64,000 bases of DNA from Hydractinia symbiolongicarpus. Taxonomy: Eukaryota; Cnidaria; Hydrozoa; Anthoathecata; Hydractiniidae. Positions 1 through 13,000 of the stretch are shown here, in pieces; within the stretch, counting starts at the first letter, position 1, and each line of letters begins with the position of its first letter. The notes under the pieces are model-generated. The model ran no database searches. It was not told the origin of the DNA and was given only the letters and a program-made list of their open reading frames with translations. The DNA is taken from NCBI RefSeq assembly GCF_029227915.1, contig NC_079876.1:18788001-18852000 (forward strand), read 5' to 3'. The position numbers and the translations under genes are program-made.

Positions 1-225
1 TTTAACGTTCCAGGTGTGATTCCATCCTAATAGCACTCTTTTCCTTTCGTCAGTCTGTAACCATGTTACCTTAAAGCCAGAGATAGGCATAGTATGTCTC
101 CAATTTCGTTTTCTGCCACACAAACCGATTTTCGGTCAGTAGATGACTATAAATGAGCCAACAACACTATATTTAAAGTGCTCGGTAGGACGACACTCAA
201 TCCTAAAACATTGAAGTTTTAAGAC
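1..225 (-). repeat. SINE-like interspersed repeat, second copy, cut by the window edge
   Basis: Same blocks in the same order as the copy at 18466-18690 (TCTGCCACACAAACCGATTT, CGGTCAGTAGATG, ACAACACTATATTTAAAGTG). The B-box-like segment has decayed (ACACTCAATCC). It ends about 40 bases before the exon B11 donor. Confidence 0.4.
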
Positions 226-267
226 GAACGCGCTAGCACTACGTAATTTTCGCTAATCCACATATAC

Positions 268-1056
268 CTGTTATGGAGCAATTATCTGAGCTCAGCAGGT
301 ATACGTGCTTTCCAATCTCACCGACGTTTGTTTTCTTAACCAACGATGTACTATTTTTGAGAGGCTCAAAGTACTTCCAACCGCAAAATCTTTCAGAAAT
401 ACCAACTACAGCTCCATTTGTTGATAGCGTTTTATAAATAAGTATCACGTAGGTCTTTCCTCCATCAGAAGCTAAGATAACTTGGAATGTATGACGGCGC
501 TCAGGATGATCGTGTTCTGGAACATTTAGGTATGATATCAGGACACACTGATTGGCAACAAATGATGGGCTGTCAGGTAGTTTCCTTACATCTTTGCTTG
601 CTTTTTGTAAAAGGGTTACGTCAAAGCTTTCGCGAAAATATATCGTTCCCCCCTGTGTAACATCTAAATCGACATTGTAACTTGCAAGAAGAGTGTATCT
701 ATTTGGAATTTTGACTTTTCTCATGTTTAAGTATGCGTTGATGCCAATAACTCCGTTGGTGCTGATCTACAAATATAAAAAAATATGGATTAAGGAACAT
801 TATCTTGGTAAAACTGTCTTGATCATTTTGTTAAAAGTTTCACGATAGTTTCTTGCATTAATTTTCTTTGTTTTTGTGTAAGACCATAAAAAAATGGTCA
901 GAAGGTTGCTTGCAAATTCGTCATTATAACTTACCCACATTTTCTTTGCATTCCTGGTGAACAATGGCATTGATTTGCTAAGTGCAAACCCATATGCAGT
1001 GTTATCTCTTCGACGCATTTCTCTGTCACCATGAAGAGGACCATATGGATACATTC
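268..1056 (-). CDS. NIDO module 11 (last in window): exons A 935-1056, B 268-766
   Basis: About 207 codons. Exon A reads MYPYGPLHGDREM (with the acceptor tttttcag just before) and SMPLFTRNAKKMW before GTAAGT. Exon B starts ISTNGVIGINAY, then LDVTQGGTIYFRESFD, the core TFQVILASDGGKTYVILIY, Cys in ERFCGWKY, TNVGEIGKHVYLLS and NCSIT before a GTATAT donor at 267. Exit is in phase 1 as in every other module, so at least one more exon lies to the left of the window. Sequons NST and NCS are present. Confidence 0.8.
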
Positions 1057-4000
1057 CTGAAAAAACAAAGAGTTGTTTTCAATAAAGTTAATTGCAAATG
1101 GACAACTGATGTAAACATCACATGTAATGTAATGTATACACAGTTATGCAGGACCAAAGATTAATTCGCATAGTAGCTAGCGATTTCATGACCTCCATGT
1201 ACGCATTGCAGGGAACTATTATACATTTATCTACCATTGAAACTCGGAATTGTTAAACTATCTTCACTCCAGTAAGTTTTAGGTATTAAAGCACCTTGTA
1301 ATGTAAATTATTAAATTGTTACTTTACACGCTTTTCCAAGACCTTCTTATGAATTATAAATCTGCACCTTTCATCGCAAAAGTTATTTCTGACAAACATT
1401 TTTAGAAAACGTTAATTGTGAAAATCTTTTCCTGGCTCATAAAAGTATCTTGGGTTGAAGTAAATACCTTTGTCTCCCTTGCAGTTTTCTACAGTCGCTA
1501 AATAAACAAACTTTCCCTTTATATCGACGTTGGTATCTCCAGCTAATGTCTGTATTCCCTCTGATGGTTTTAAACTCTTTACTTCGCAAAACTTCTCTGC
1601 AAAACCCGTGTAACCGTCATCGCTGTCAAGTTGTATGAAGTTGAAGATAAGATAAGTAGATCGTCCATCGGAAGCCAATATGACTTGAAATGTATGCCTT
1701 AGTATTTTTGTCTTTTTTGCAGGGACGTCGACAAAGGTTACTACAATGGCATGTTTTGCCACGAAAGGAGTTGTTGCAAAAAGTCGAATATCCTCTGTGG
1801 CTGTTTGTAGCACTTCTTTGTCAAATGTTTCTCTGTAAAATATTTTACCAGTCACTGTTAAATCCATCTCCTTAGAAAATACTGCCAATACAGTGTGTTG
1901 AGCGAGAAGCTTATTAACCGGTCCTTCTACAGGTACATCGATCGATACTACCCCATTCACGTTTATCTAGATTGAATAGAAACACACATTAATATAAACA
2001 TTTCTGAAAAGCTCTAACAAGATACTTAGTTTCATTTTGAGAATAATAATAATTGATATTAAAACTGCCTATTTTTTCTGTTATCACAGTAGAATTATTT
2101 TTCTTCCTTTTTACGCCTTTGTTTCAACGCATTGCGAGGTCATTAATCACCATTTAAATGCTACTAAACCTCTAATAGATAAAATTACTTACATATAGGT
2201 CCTTTGAAATCCTTGAGAACAACATCATTCCTTTTTGCAAAATTAAATGCTCGATTTGGTTGCTTGTGAAATTTTTATCACCAACATTTAATCCGTAAGG
2301 ATAAAGTTCTAAGAAGTAGACACTTAAAACATAATTTTTAACCATCTTCAGGCTCCTAATCTCTAAAATGGGTATATCCTCGGACTATGGTGGGGCTCAG
2401 TTTAATCTTTTTTTATATTTTTTTTATTTTATTATTACAATTTTATTTTCTATCAGAAGAATATGAAAAGTTAGTTTTTTAAATAAGCAAACCCCGAGTA
2501 TACCTGCTTAGACCGAAAATGAAGGTAAGATTAGTAAGCGTTATTAAAATTTCTATTTAATGTGAAGATTTAACCCTATTCGGTCTGGGGGGGGGGGCGG
2601 ATTCCGCCCCCCCTGACGGCTTTTTTTAATAACTCCTGATTGCTTTCTTGGCTATGATACTTACTGAGTTTCAACATTTATCTATTAGACACCTGCATGC
2701 TAATTTTTTAGGTCCCATACCTTTCAGAGGCTTTGATATTGGCCATTACTCGAAACTACCCCTAAAATCTCTATGAAATCCTTATAATGGGGAAAATATA
2801 ATAACTCCTGTTAGGATTATCCTTAGAACTTGAAACTTGCAAAAAAACTTCGTTTCATCAAGAAGAATTATTTTGAATAATTTTGACACGGGACTAATCT
2901 CCCGATTTTGTCGGATTTTACCCGAAAATCGGAAAAAAACGGATTTTTGGGCAATTTTTTATTCGATCCATGTAAAAACCGGAAGACATGTTAAAAAGAT
3001 TTTATTTAGCTTTCAGAAACTTCAAACAGAATGTAAAAATTCGCTTTAGAACAAAAGTAATTATATTTTAAGAAGTTTGATTCGATTTGAACAATCCTAT
3101 GAAAAGTTATTAAGGGGGGGGGGGGCGGAATCCGCCCCCCCCCCCCCCCCCCCGGTCATAGTATGTTCGAAAAACCCCGGACCGAATAGCGTTAACACGT
3201 TTAAAAAAACATAAAAATACTGAAGACTTAAAAATTCTTTTCCATATGCATAAAAGCCTGGAAACGTTAAGATGCAACATTAGTGTACAACAAACGCTTC
3301 TTACTCGTTTAAGACAATGATATACATTTGATAGAACGATAGTCTCAGGTCATTTACAATTACATCACTGATATAATATAGCTTGCTTACCTGCTTTTCG
3401 GCATTTGCTGGTCAGTTTTATGATGTGTTTTCCTGGTTTGTTGATATTAGTGCTTGAAAAAAGCTTTTGGCTTTCTTCAGGATCCACTATTGTAGATGAA
3501 GTACAATAGGGTTCATGGTATTGAACTCTAGCATTTTTACTGTCAAGCCGAACATAGTTTAGCACCGCATATGTGACACTTCCGTCAGATGCAAATACCA
3601 CTTGGAAGGTATTGTACCTTGAAGATTGAAACTCGCGCATACCAAAAAACGTGATGAGAAGAGCTTGAGTAACAGTGAAGTTATCCTTCGAGTATAATCG
3701 AATATCATTGGTGATTAGGTATAAGTCTTTTACCTTGTTTACTTCCCTACAGTAAACATTTCCGGAAAAATAGCGCATACGATAGATTTCCATATGCGTT
3801 ATATAAAATGGAAGCTTTTTATTTTTGGGAATGTAGTTTTCGGTTATAATAACATAGCCATCCGTTCCTATCTAAAAATAAAAATTTGCATTGTCAGTTC
3901 GCGAAGTTGAAGTCATTTAAATGAAAACCAGTCAACTTTTCATTATATTTTGTTTTCATGGTGTAGGAAGACATGCAAGACATAAAAAGTGCTTGTTACT

Positions 4001-7000
4001 TTCGCTATTATTTCGACGAAAGCACCTAAATATAAGCAAAAAGAAGCGAATAACAATTTGGTACACTCGGCGTCAGCCCATGGAAGAATCCAGAGACTGC
4101 TGGTCATAAAATTCCATCAGAACACCTGTCGTACATATTTCCCTGTGCTTATTTTATCTCTCGTTTACTATAAAATAATAAAATTGCTTTGCTTGTCTAT
4201 ATTTATAAAGAAGCAAAATTACTTACACTGACGTCCCACGCTTTACTTGAAAATAACAACATGGGCTTAGTTAACACTATACTATGTGGAATTAAAGAGG
4301 TCACATAGACTTGAATTTTAAAATCCTCGTTTTTATACCCATATGGATACAACTCTAAATATAACAAGGAAAATACAAAACCGTTATTTTGAAGGTTAAA
4401 AGTGTTGCCTACTGATTAACAAAATACCAACAAACTTAAATGGGCTGCAAAGGGGTTGCAATACGAATTATTCGGTAGTGTTTCTGGCATCTGTTTGTGA
4501 AGTTTTATGCTGTGAGCTTCATAAATTTACCAGATATTATTGATTTGGTACCATAAAAAGCTTACACTTTTTTGCATAATTAACAAAAATAGGACACACA
4601 ATGGCGTGTAAAATCACATCTTATCACTAAACAGGATAATTAGTTATATATATTCATAGATGTTTGTTTTGGAGGGAAAGAAGCTAGGCATGTGTATTAA
4701 TTCCAAAGCGTGTTTGGATTTCCAAGATATTACTTGAACTAGTGTTAATTTTCCGACTCTTACAGGAACCAATGTTAAGGTAGCTAATTAGACAATCTAT
4801 GCAAGTAATTGTAAAGTTGATAAGCAACCTGATTTAGCTAGCTATTTAATCAGATTTTGCTGTACACACTAGCTAGCTACAATTAAAGGTGGGTGTCTAT
4901 AATGACGCATAGAAATTTTAAAGAGTTGTTTAACACAAGCAAGTTTAAAAGAGTTCTTTAGCAACCATTTTTTCCTACGGTCCATTATTATCCGAATAAA
5001 TATTAATGTTTTGCTGAGAAACTCTACATATTTGTGCGGAAACAAAACATATCGAGAAGATGTCAAAAATTAGCTACTCGTCACAAAAAATAAAGACAAG
5101 CCACAGTATCAGACACAAAGACTCTCTATTTTTATAATAACTTTTAAGTATTGTACACTGTCAGTAGTTCTGTGACATAACTCTTCTCTATTCTTACAAA
5201 ATTTGACATCGTAAATTTAGCGAAAGAAATGTATTCTTGCATATCTTGCATGAGACCTTTTTTGTTTTTGAAATAATATTTCCACAACAAGATAACTGGC
5301 TAGAGTTTTCTTTAAAGATTTACTTAAAATTCTCTTGACACATGCTTTTGTTTATTGAATTAAATCATGTTTATAACAGTTGTCCCTTTACTTGCAAATG
5401 TATAATAAACAAGAAAAAACAAAGGAAATCACGTTTTCGACAGAATAATTTATAAAATATGGAGAGAATATATATACTAAGTGTTTCTTTAGGCTTCTCC
5501 TTGTAGCTTAGTTTTGTTTACAAAGAGAATATTTGCATGAAAAAGATGGTATTTTATCCCTGATTTGAACATCTTAAGAATACAACTTTTTAAATCTATT
5601 ATGAGGTAAAAGGAATTACTATAGTTTTTTGATTCCAACTTTATAGGTTACAAAGCATATACAAAATTTATAAGATTTTAGCTATCAGCTTGATTACAAA
5701 AAACTTCATATTTTAAAAAGAAAACTATTTAAAATTTGTTTCCAAAAGTGCGCCATATTTATTTACCTACTTAAGAAGAAGAATTAAAGTTTAGTAACCA
5801 ATCATAGCGTATGTTAATTGTTTATCAAAACAACAATGAGTGCGCTGTATTTTAAATTTTGAATAATTGTGTGCGGGAACTAACAGATAATGGTCACTTA
5901 GGGGACTAGTCTGGTACAATAGAAATTAAAAAATTTTTTTTCCTCTCTATTTCTATCCTCCTAGAAAAACAGTAACCTTTCAGAAATACTCCATCTGAGA
6001 GTAAATATACAATAGCATTCCGTCTGTTTTCGTATATAAAACAACGGGGCTTTTTAACCCAGCCCTTCATCGTTACAATGAGGTTTTATTGCAATCAAAA
6101 GAAAATGTTCGGATGGTAATATTCTACAACAAAACATACGCCTTAAGGGCAAAGTATACTACTTCGTTAAATGAAATCTTACCGCTCCTACCAACTCGAC
6201 AATACGGTGATGTAACTTTATAAACGCTTTGTCCAATGATTCCGATGTTAGACTTTGTAATAAGTTTGTTGCTACTTTCTCGACTTGTCACCCAGTTCGC
6301 TCTGCAACGACCTTCTGCGAATCCACTAAAAGCACCGCCATTACTCAAGTGTTTATAAATAAACATACAGTATGTCACATGCCCATTTGAGGCTAAGATT
6401 ATCTGAAAGGTATGTGTTGAGGTATCGTTGTAACGTCTCGGAACATCTGCATACGTCACAATTACAAGGTGATTTGCGTGGAAGGAGTTTTTTGAATACT
6501 TGCGAACCTGTTTGCTGACTTTGTCTAATAAAGTGACGTTAAATTCTTCGCGATATAGTACTTTCCCCTTTTTGCTTGTGTCCAGGTTCAGTGCATATGC
6601 TGCAATAAAATGATATGATGAGGGAATTGTAATATTATCAAGTGGTATATTTCCGGATTTTGCTATATATCCATTGGTGTATATCTAGAAAAAAAAGGTT
6701 AAGAATTTGAAGATTCACAGTTAATAATAAACTACCATTTTTGACTACGAAATATGCGTAAATGTTGGCAGTATCCATAATTTTGTCTTTCTAAATGTTT
6801 TGGTTCATAATCAACATCATGATTACTAGCGTACGGAGTGTATGTATGAATCAAAATTATCAGCAGCAGAAGAAGATTAAAATCGAGAATAAATTCTTTT
6901 GTATATTTATATTTTTGATAAAGAATCTTAGCACTTTTCATCTCATCATAAATTATGTATAAATCAATTATTGAACTTACAAAAATGCTTGAAACATCTG

Positions 7001-10000
7001 TTCCAAACAAGAGCATTGGGCGAGATAAATTGAATATTTCTTGCGTTTCGTCACCTTTTGGTAATTCTTTGTCATGAACTCCATCGCCAAAAGGGTAAAG
7101 TTCTTAAATAAACAGTTTATTAAATTAAGCAAAATTTTTAACAATACTCGCCTTCCTTGTGTTGTTAAAGTATTGGTTTATCACGAGCGGTATAAACTTA
7201 AACCCTTTAAACTGAAAATAATTGTGTGTTTTTAATTGAAGTTAAATTTATTGGCCTAGGATCAGGCCAATAAAATTTACATAACCTTTTTTTAATTCAT
7301 TATTATTTATCCCAATTTGTTTTTTGCTGAATTAGGTCGATCTTGGTGATAGCTACCTTATTTTCAAAAATGTTTACTTTTGCCATGTAGGTTTAACTGT
7401 TATAGAGACATCGTTTTGTTTTCCTAAAAAATAAACTTTGTACAAAAATTGAAATTACAGTACCGATCGCGAGAAACTATACACGAGTATTAAACTGCGG
7501 GTACGAGTAATTTCTTCCGTGGGTATTCCACGAGTATGCGACGAGTATAATTCGCGTACGAGTACGTCAAAAATACTCGCACATTTTTGCTACTGTACTC
7601 ACACAGTACTCGCTAGCGTGCTCGAAAGACAAACGATATAATTAATCGAGAAACTGGCGGAGAATGCACTTGCGGCCATTATGCTTTTTTTTACAGTGTT
7701 ATTTTCTTCGTCGTTAGTTTTCTGTGTTCAATAGTGAGTTGAAGCTGGCATTGAGATTACATGCTAACACTCGATCGAATCAGCAGTCCCATTTGGAACC
7801 ATGCCACAGGGACCTGACACTCCGAAGAGCCAGACAAGTCTAAACTGATTCGCGTTATATTCAACTCAACTGCGGGAAAGTGCGCACCAACGCAAGCTAT
7901 ATATGATGGCCAGAACGAGGGAGAACCTCAATTGCCTTACGACGGAGTCGTAACTTTCAAGCGAACTCTTTTGCTTCTGAACAAACAAACAAACCAACGT
8001 CACTTCTGAAAAATGATTTTTAAGTCTAAAAATACCGAATTTCAGTTGTCTGCGTTATAAAGATCTCCTCACTCTCTCTAAAACACGATTCTGGAGATAA
8101 ATTTTTCTTTTGTCTTGAATGTTATTCTAATCTATTTATATCTTTGCAATCACATTGAGAATATTGAAATGATTTGCTTCTGGTAATAAAACAATATAGC
8201 AGGTATCATGTTTACGAGTTATTGACATATACTTCACAAGCTAGTGCCCAGGACTAAATTGATAAATGCTGTTAAAAAACAGTAAAAAATGTAACAATTT
8301 AGTTTGAATGATATTCATTCTTTCTTTTCTTTTTTATATTCGCTACCTTCAAACAACAGGTGCCCACAAAATATGTGAAAAAAATTAAAAATACAATTAA
8401 TAAGACACGTGAAACTTTGTCCTCCCCATTACTGCCGCTTATTTAATTATTCACACTATGATTGGTAAGATGAGATATATTTAATATATATTTTTCACAT
8501 AAGAACATAAAGCTTCATAGAAACAAAATTTAGTTCTGAAATTTAGTGCTGAAATGCTCCTTTAAACTTTCAAAATGGCGAAATACTGATAGCTACACGA
8601 TAGATTTGAAAGCTACTTATATTTTATGACAACCCATTTTGAGGTAATTAGGGAACTCACTCAAAATTCGGGTGCACATCATTCTCACTGGATCCGAGAT
8701 TTTCCTGCCAGGCACGTTTTTACTTTTCGTTACTTACAAAACAATAAAATTAAATGCGATTGGCTTAATTTAGTCTCCAGAGTTCATTGTTTAATTCATG
8801 CTTGCGAAGAAAAAGGAATAATGTTTGAATGTAGCAACAAAACATTTAGCTAGGAGAAAAAAGCATTCAGATAGCAGATGTAAATAGCAAAGGGTTTCCT
8901 TGTCGGTGAGAAATTAACTATATAAATTCAAAGTTATAAAGAGCCATTACGGCAACGTATACATTTTTATGTAAAATAAAGAGAATTTGTTGCAACATAA
9001 AAAAAAATTATGAAAAATAAAATGTTATTTCTTACGACGCGAATATGAAGTAAAAGTTTTCACAATGTGTAAGGTAGCAGAAAAATGTGAGCTTTCGATA
9101 AAAATTACGCTACGACGAATTCCCGTTTTTTATCTTATACTCGCACACGTACTCAAAAATCATTCACTTACTGTACTCGCATGCGCAAGAGGCTATACTC
9201 GAGGGTATGGAGTAGTATACTCGCCGATTACTTGTACTCGTCTTGCACCTTACTCGGCATTTAATGTACCCGTACTCGTATACTCGTGAATAGTTACTCG
9301 CGATCGGGACTGTAAGAGAAACCTTCGACCATGACGCTGTTATTTCACACAAGTTTATTTGTTACAGACATGTTATAACACTAAAGAGTCAAGGCTGTGA
9401 ATATAGAAATTCGTATCAAAAAATAGTTGTATAGATTATTCTTTGCTACGTTTACGCAATTTGGATTTGTGGAAGTTCACAATGCACGAAGACTTAGGAT
9501 CCTATATTATTTGGTTAAATTCTTAATGTGTGTTAAATAATGATGACGTCAGCATGGCTACTTTATTCAAATATCTGTGCCTTTGTGGGCCCTCACTGGA
9601 TATAGCGTAAAGCAGGAATGTGGGGAGCAAGGTAAAGGCGTTTTATCTACACTACACATGTAAGAAAAAGCATTTCGGAAGATTACCCTGTGCGGAAATT
9701 AGGCGAAATGATGCCTTTTGCTTTTTTTAAAAATTACTGATTAATTTTATTGTCTCAATGTACAGGTGTGGGATTGTACATGCCTTACACTGTTTCCGTA
9801 GCACGTCCCACATCTAAACAAAATGTGGCAATTGGTACTGACGTCAGCATAGCTACTTCATTAAGAAATTGGGCCTGTGTGATTCCTGATGTGGATTTAT
9901 GTTAGGAAAGTAAGTAGTGCAATGGAAATGCTTCTTATTTAAACTAAGCATGTAAAAGTAGCACTTCCCAGAAATAACGATTTAAAACCAAAAATTTTTT

Positions 10001-13000
10001 TAGTTACCGATTATCCTAATATTAAGGCGTGTGATTATAGATAGGGTTATACTTTGTAAGCAGCTCGTATCGAAACAACAATTCAAGTAATTCAAGAATT
10101 TTATCCAGCCTATCAACAACAACAAAAAAATAAGAATAAAACTTACCAGGAACCGCACAGTTAGTTGTAAGTAAGAACACGTGTCTGCCTGGAATTCCAA
10201 TGTTGGAAGTTCTTTGCAGATCTCGGCTGTAAGAATTATTTGCAAAAACTTTAGAGAAGCAGTACTTCTCGTTAAATCCGGCAACAGACGCTCGATAGTG
10301 TAGGTGTTGATAGGTTAAAATTGCATACGTTTGTTTGTCATTACTAAGCAAAACTACTTGGAACGTATTACCATGGGCTGTAGTACTGCTTTTGATGGGA
10401 AGATGTATATATGTCACCACAAAGGCGTGTGTTGCAACGAATTGATCATTTGAATAGATACGGACGTGCATACTCGTTAGATTTAAAAAAGAAATATCAA
10501 ATGTTTCTCGTACGTATATAGCGTTGAAGTCACCTCGACCAATTTCTTTTGTGCTATAGTAGTACTCTCTAGCATACGGGTATATGCTTGTTCTGGCATT
10601 TTTCCCAGCTAATATGTCACTCAACGGCAGATCTTCGTCTACAAATATCCCAATTTTAGAAACCTAAAGTACAAGAAAAAACTCATTTTTTTCTAATGTA
10701 TTGTCAATTTTGTTGATGTCCTTCAGTTGTTGTGGTTCTTATTCAATTTCGATTTTTGTTAAAATATTATTTTACCCACTCGGTGGCAATACATGCAAGG
10801 AACTATACCTTAGATACTTGTCATAATGGAATACTCACGGAAAGCAGCTGTTCAGGTCTTGAAAACAAAAGCATTGGCCGTTTAAGTGTATGAAAATTTT
10901 TGTAGAGGCCGTTTAAAAGATAATCGTTAGCTGGATAACCCCATGCAAATAATTCTAAATGATAAAAGACAAAATCATATTATGTTATATATAATTTTAT
11001 GTTATATATAATTTCTCTCTGATATTGATAAATAACACAATACCTAGCCTCTTTATGGTTGCTTAAAGTAAAAAAAAATATTTACCTGGAAGTGCAGCAC
11101 AGTTGGAGTATGAAGATATTCTGTAAATACTCTTTCCTTCAATATCGACATTTGAGGATTGTGCTAATTTTTTACTGTCAGGAAAATATTCGAAACTTTC
11201 AGATGTGCAAGATCTTATAGAATATCCGCACATTGCTCCATTTGCGTCAAGACGAATATAATTGAGTATAGCGTAAGTGTAGTATGGATCTCGAACTAAA
11301 ATCACTTGAAACGTATGAAGTAACGAAATGTTACTTCGTAGAGGAACGTTTTCGTAAGTGATAACAGCTGCTTGTTTGGCGACAAATGATTGTGAATTGA
11401 GGCGCTTCCGAATGTCTACTGTGGCTTGATTAAGCACGTCTGTTTCATAACTTTCCCTATAAAATATATTTCCACCTTTTGTTGTGTCAAAATCCAAGTT
11501 ATATGGTGCCAATATCATATATGGAGATGGCAATGTGATATTTTTCATATCGCCAGGATGTTCAGATGCAATGAAACCATTGCTACTTATCTATAAATAC
11601 AATGAAGGTAATACTTGTACACGACCTTTTTCTGAATTTGATTTTTGAAGAGTTTTTTATAACAGCCAAGAGCCTTTCAAAAGATGAATCTCTATAGTTA
11701 ATTAAAATGTTATTGAAGATCGCTTGTTGCTTTTTTTAAATGCTTCAATATGAATCAAAATTAATACGAGGATTTAAAATTTTCGCCATTTTTTTCTTTC
11801 AAACGTCAATAATATCCTACCTCACCAATCATAATATCGAAAATAATCTTTAAAGTAACATTACTGCATACTGACTTACTAAATCTTTTTTCATAGAAAA
11901 TTAATTTTGGAATAAGATCTGCCGAGACTAAAAATTGTTTCATCACTTGATATTAACAAAAATTAAATTATAATTATTTTTAACTTAAAGTATTTACATA
12001 TAAGCTGTGAGTAGGCGGTCCCGCTAGAAAATGGAGGGGACTTTTTAGCAGCATTTTTTCCACATGGTCATCTCCACGTTGCATCACTGTATCATTTACT
12101 TGCATGCCATATGGATACAAGGCTAAACAAAGATTTATTTCATAAGTTAATCGTAGTAATTAGGTGCGTATAATTTTCTCGCGTAGCATAGTCGTTTTGC
12201 ACAATATTTCTTGGTAAGGGCAAACGACATATTCTTCGGGACAACATCAAAAATTACTTTATCATATACGGTTTATACCCAAATATACCCATTATTTCAT
12301 TGTTTGTTTTATATAAATAAAGAAAAGTGAATTTGCGCAAATTATTTCCATAGTAATTATCCATAATATTACAATAAACAAACGCAGGACTCCTTGTTGT
12401 TATGTCCCAGGAAAGTTGCCGCTTAAACTTTGCTGAAGATACCTTATAGATGTTCAATCATACAGAAAACATTCCGAGGAAAGGAAGAGACACAATAAGA
12501 AAAATTAAAAAACGAAACATATGTTAAACTCAAAGGATCTGACATTAAAGATGAATTATTAAAAAGTTGTTCAACGCGGGTAAACTAGACATCGCAATTA
12601 TTACTTGCGGTCGCAATCATGAATGTCTGGTTAATTTGACTTACCGGCAATACGGCAAACTGACGTCAACGTTAGCACATGTCGACCAGGAATGCCGACA
12701 TTTGAAGTATATGACACATTTTTACAATCCATACTGTATTTAGAACAATACATTTCTGCGTATCCCGCGACTATGCAATCAGGATTATCTAAGCGATTGT
12801 AATTAAAAATGGCGTAAGTTTCTTTACCATTTGTGGCTATGACAGTTTGAAATGTATCACCGAATTTGTAGAACCCGAACATGTTGATAAAGGTGACAAT
12901 AACAGCTTGGACGCAGGTGAAGTTTTTTACTCCGTAACGTCTTAAATCCTTATTTACCAAAGAAAATATCCTGCTGTCAAATGTTTCACGATAATATATT

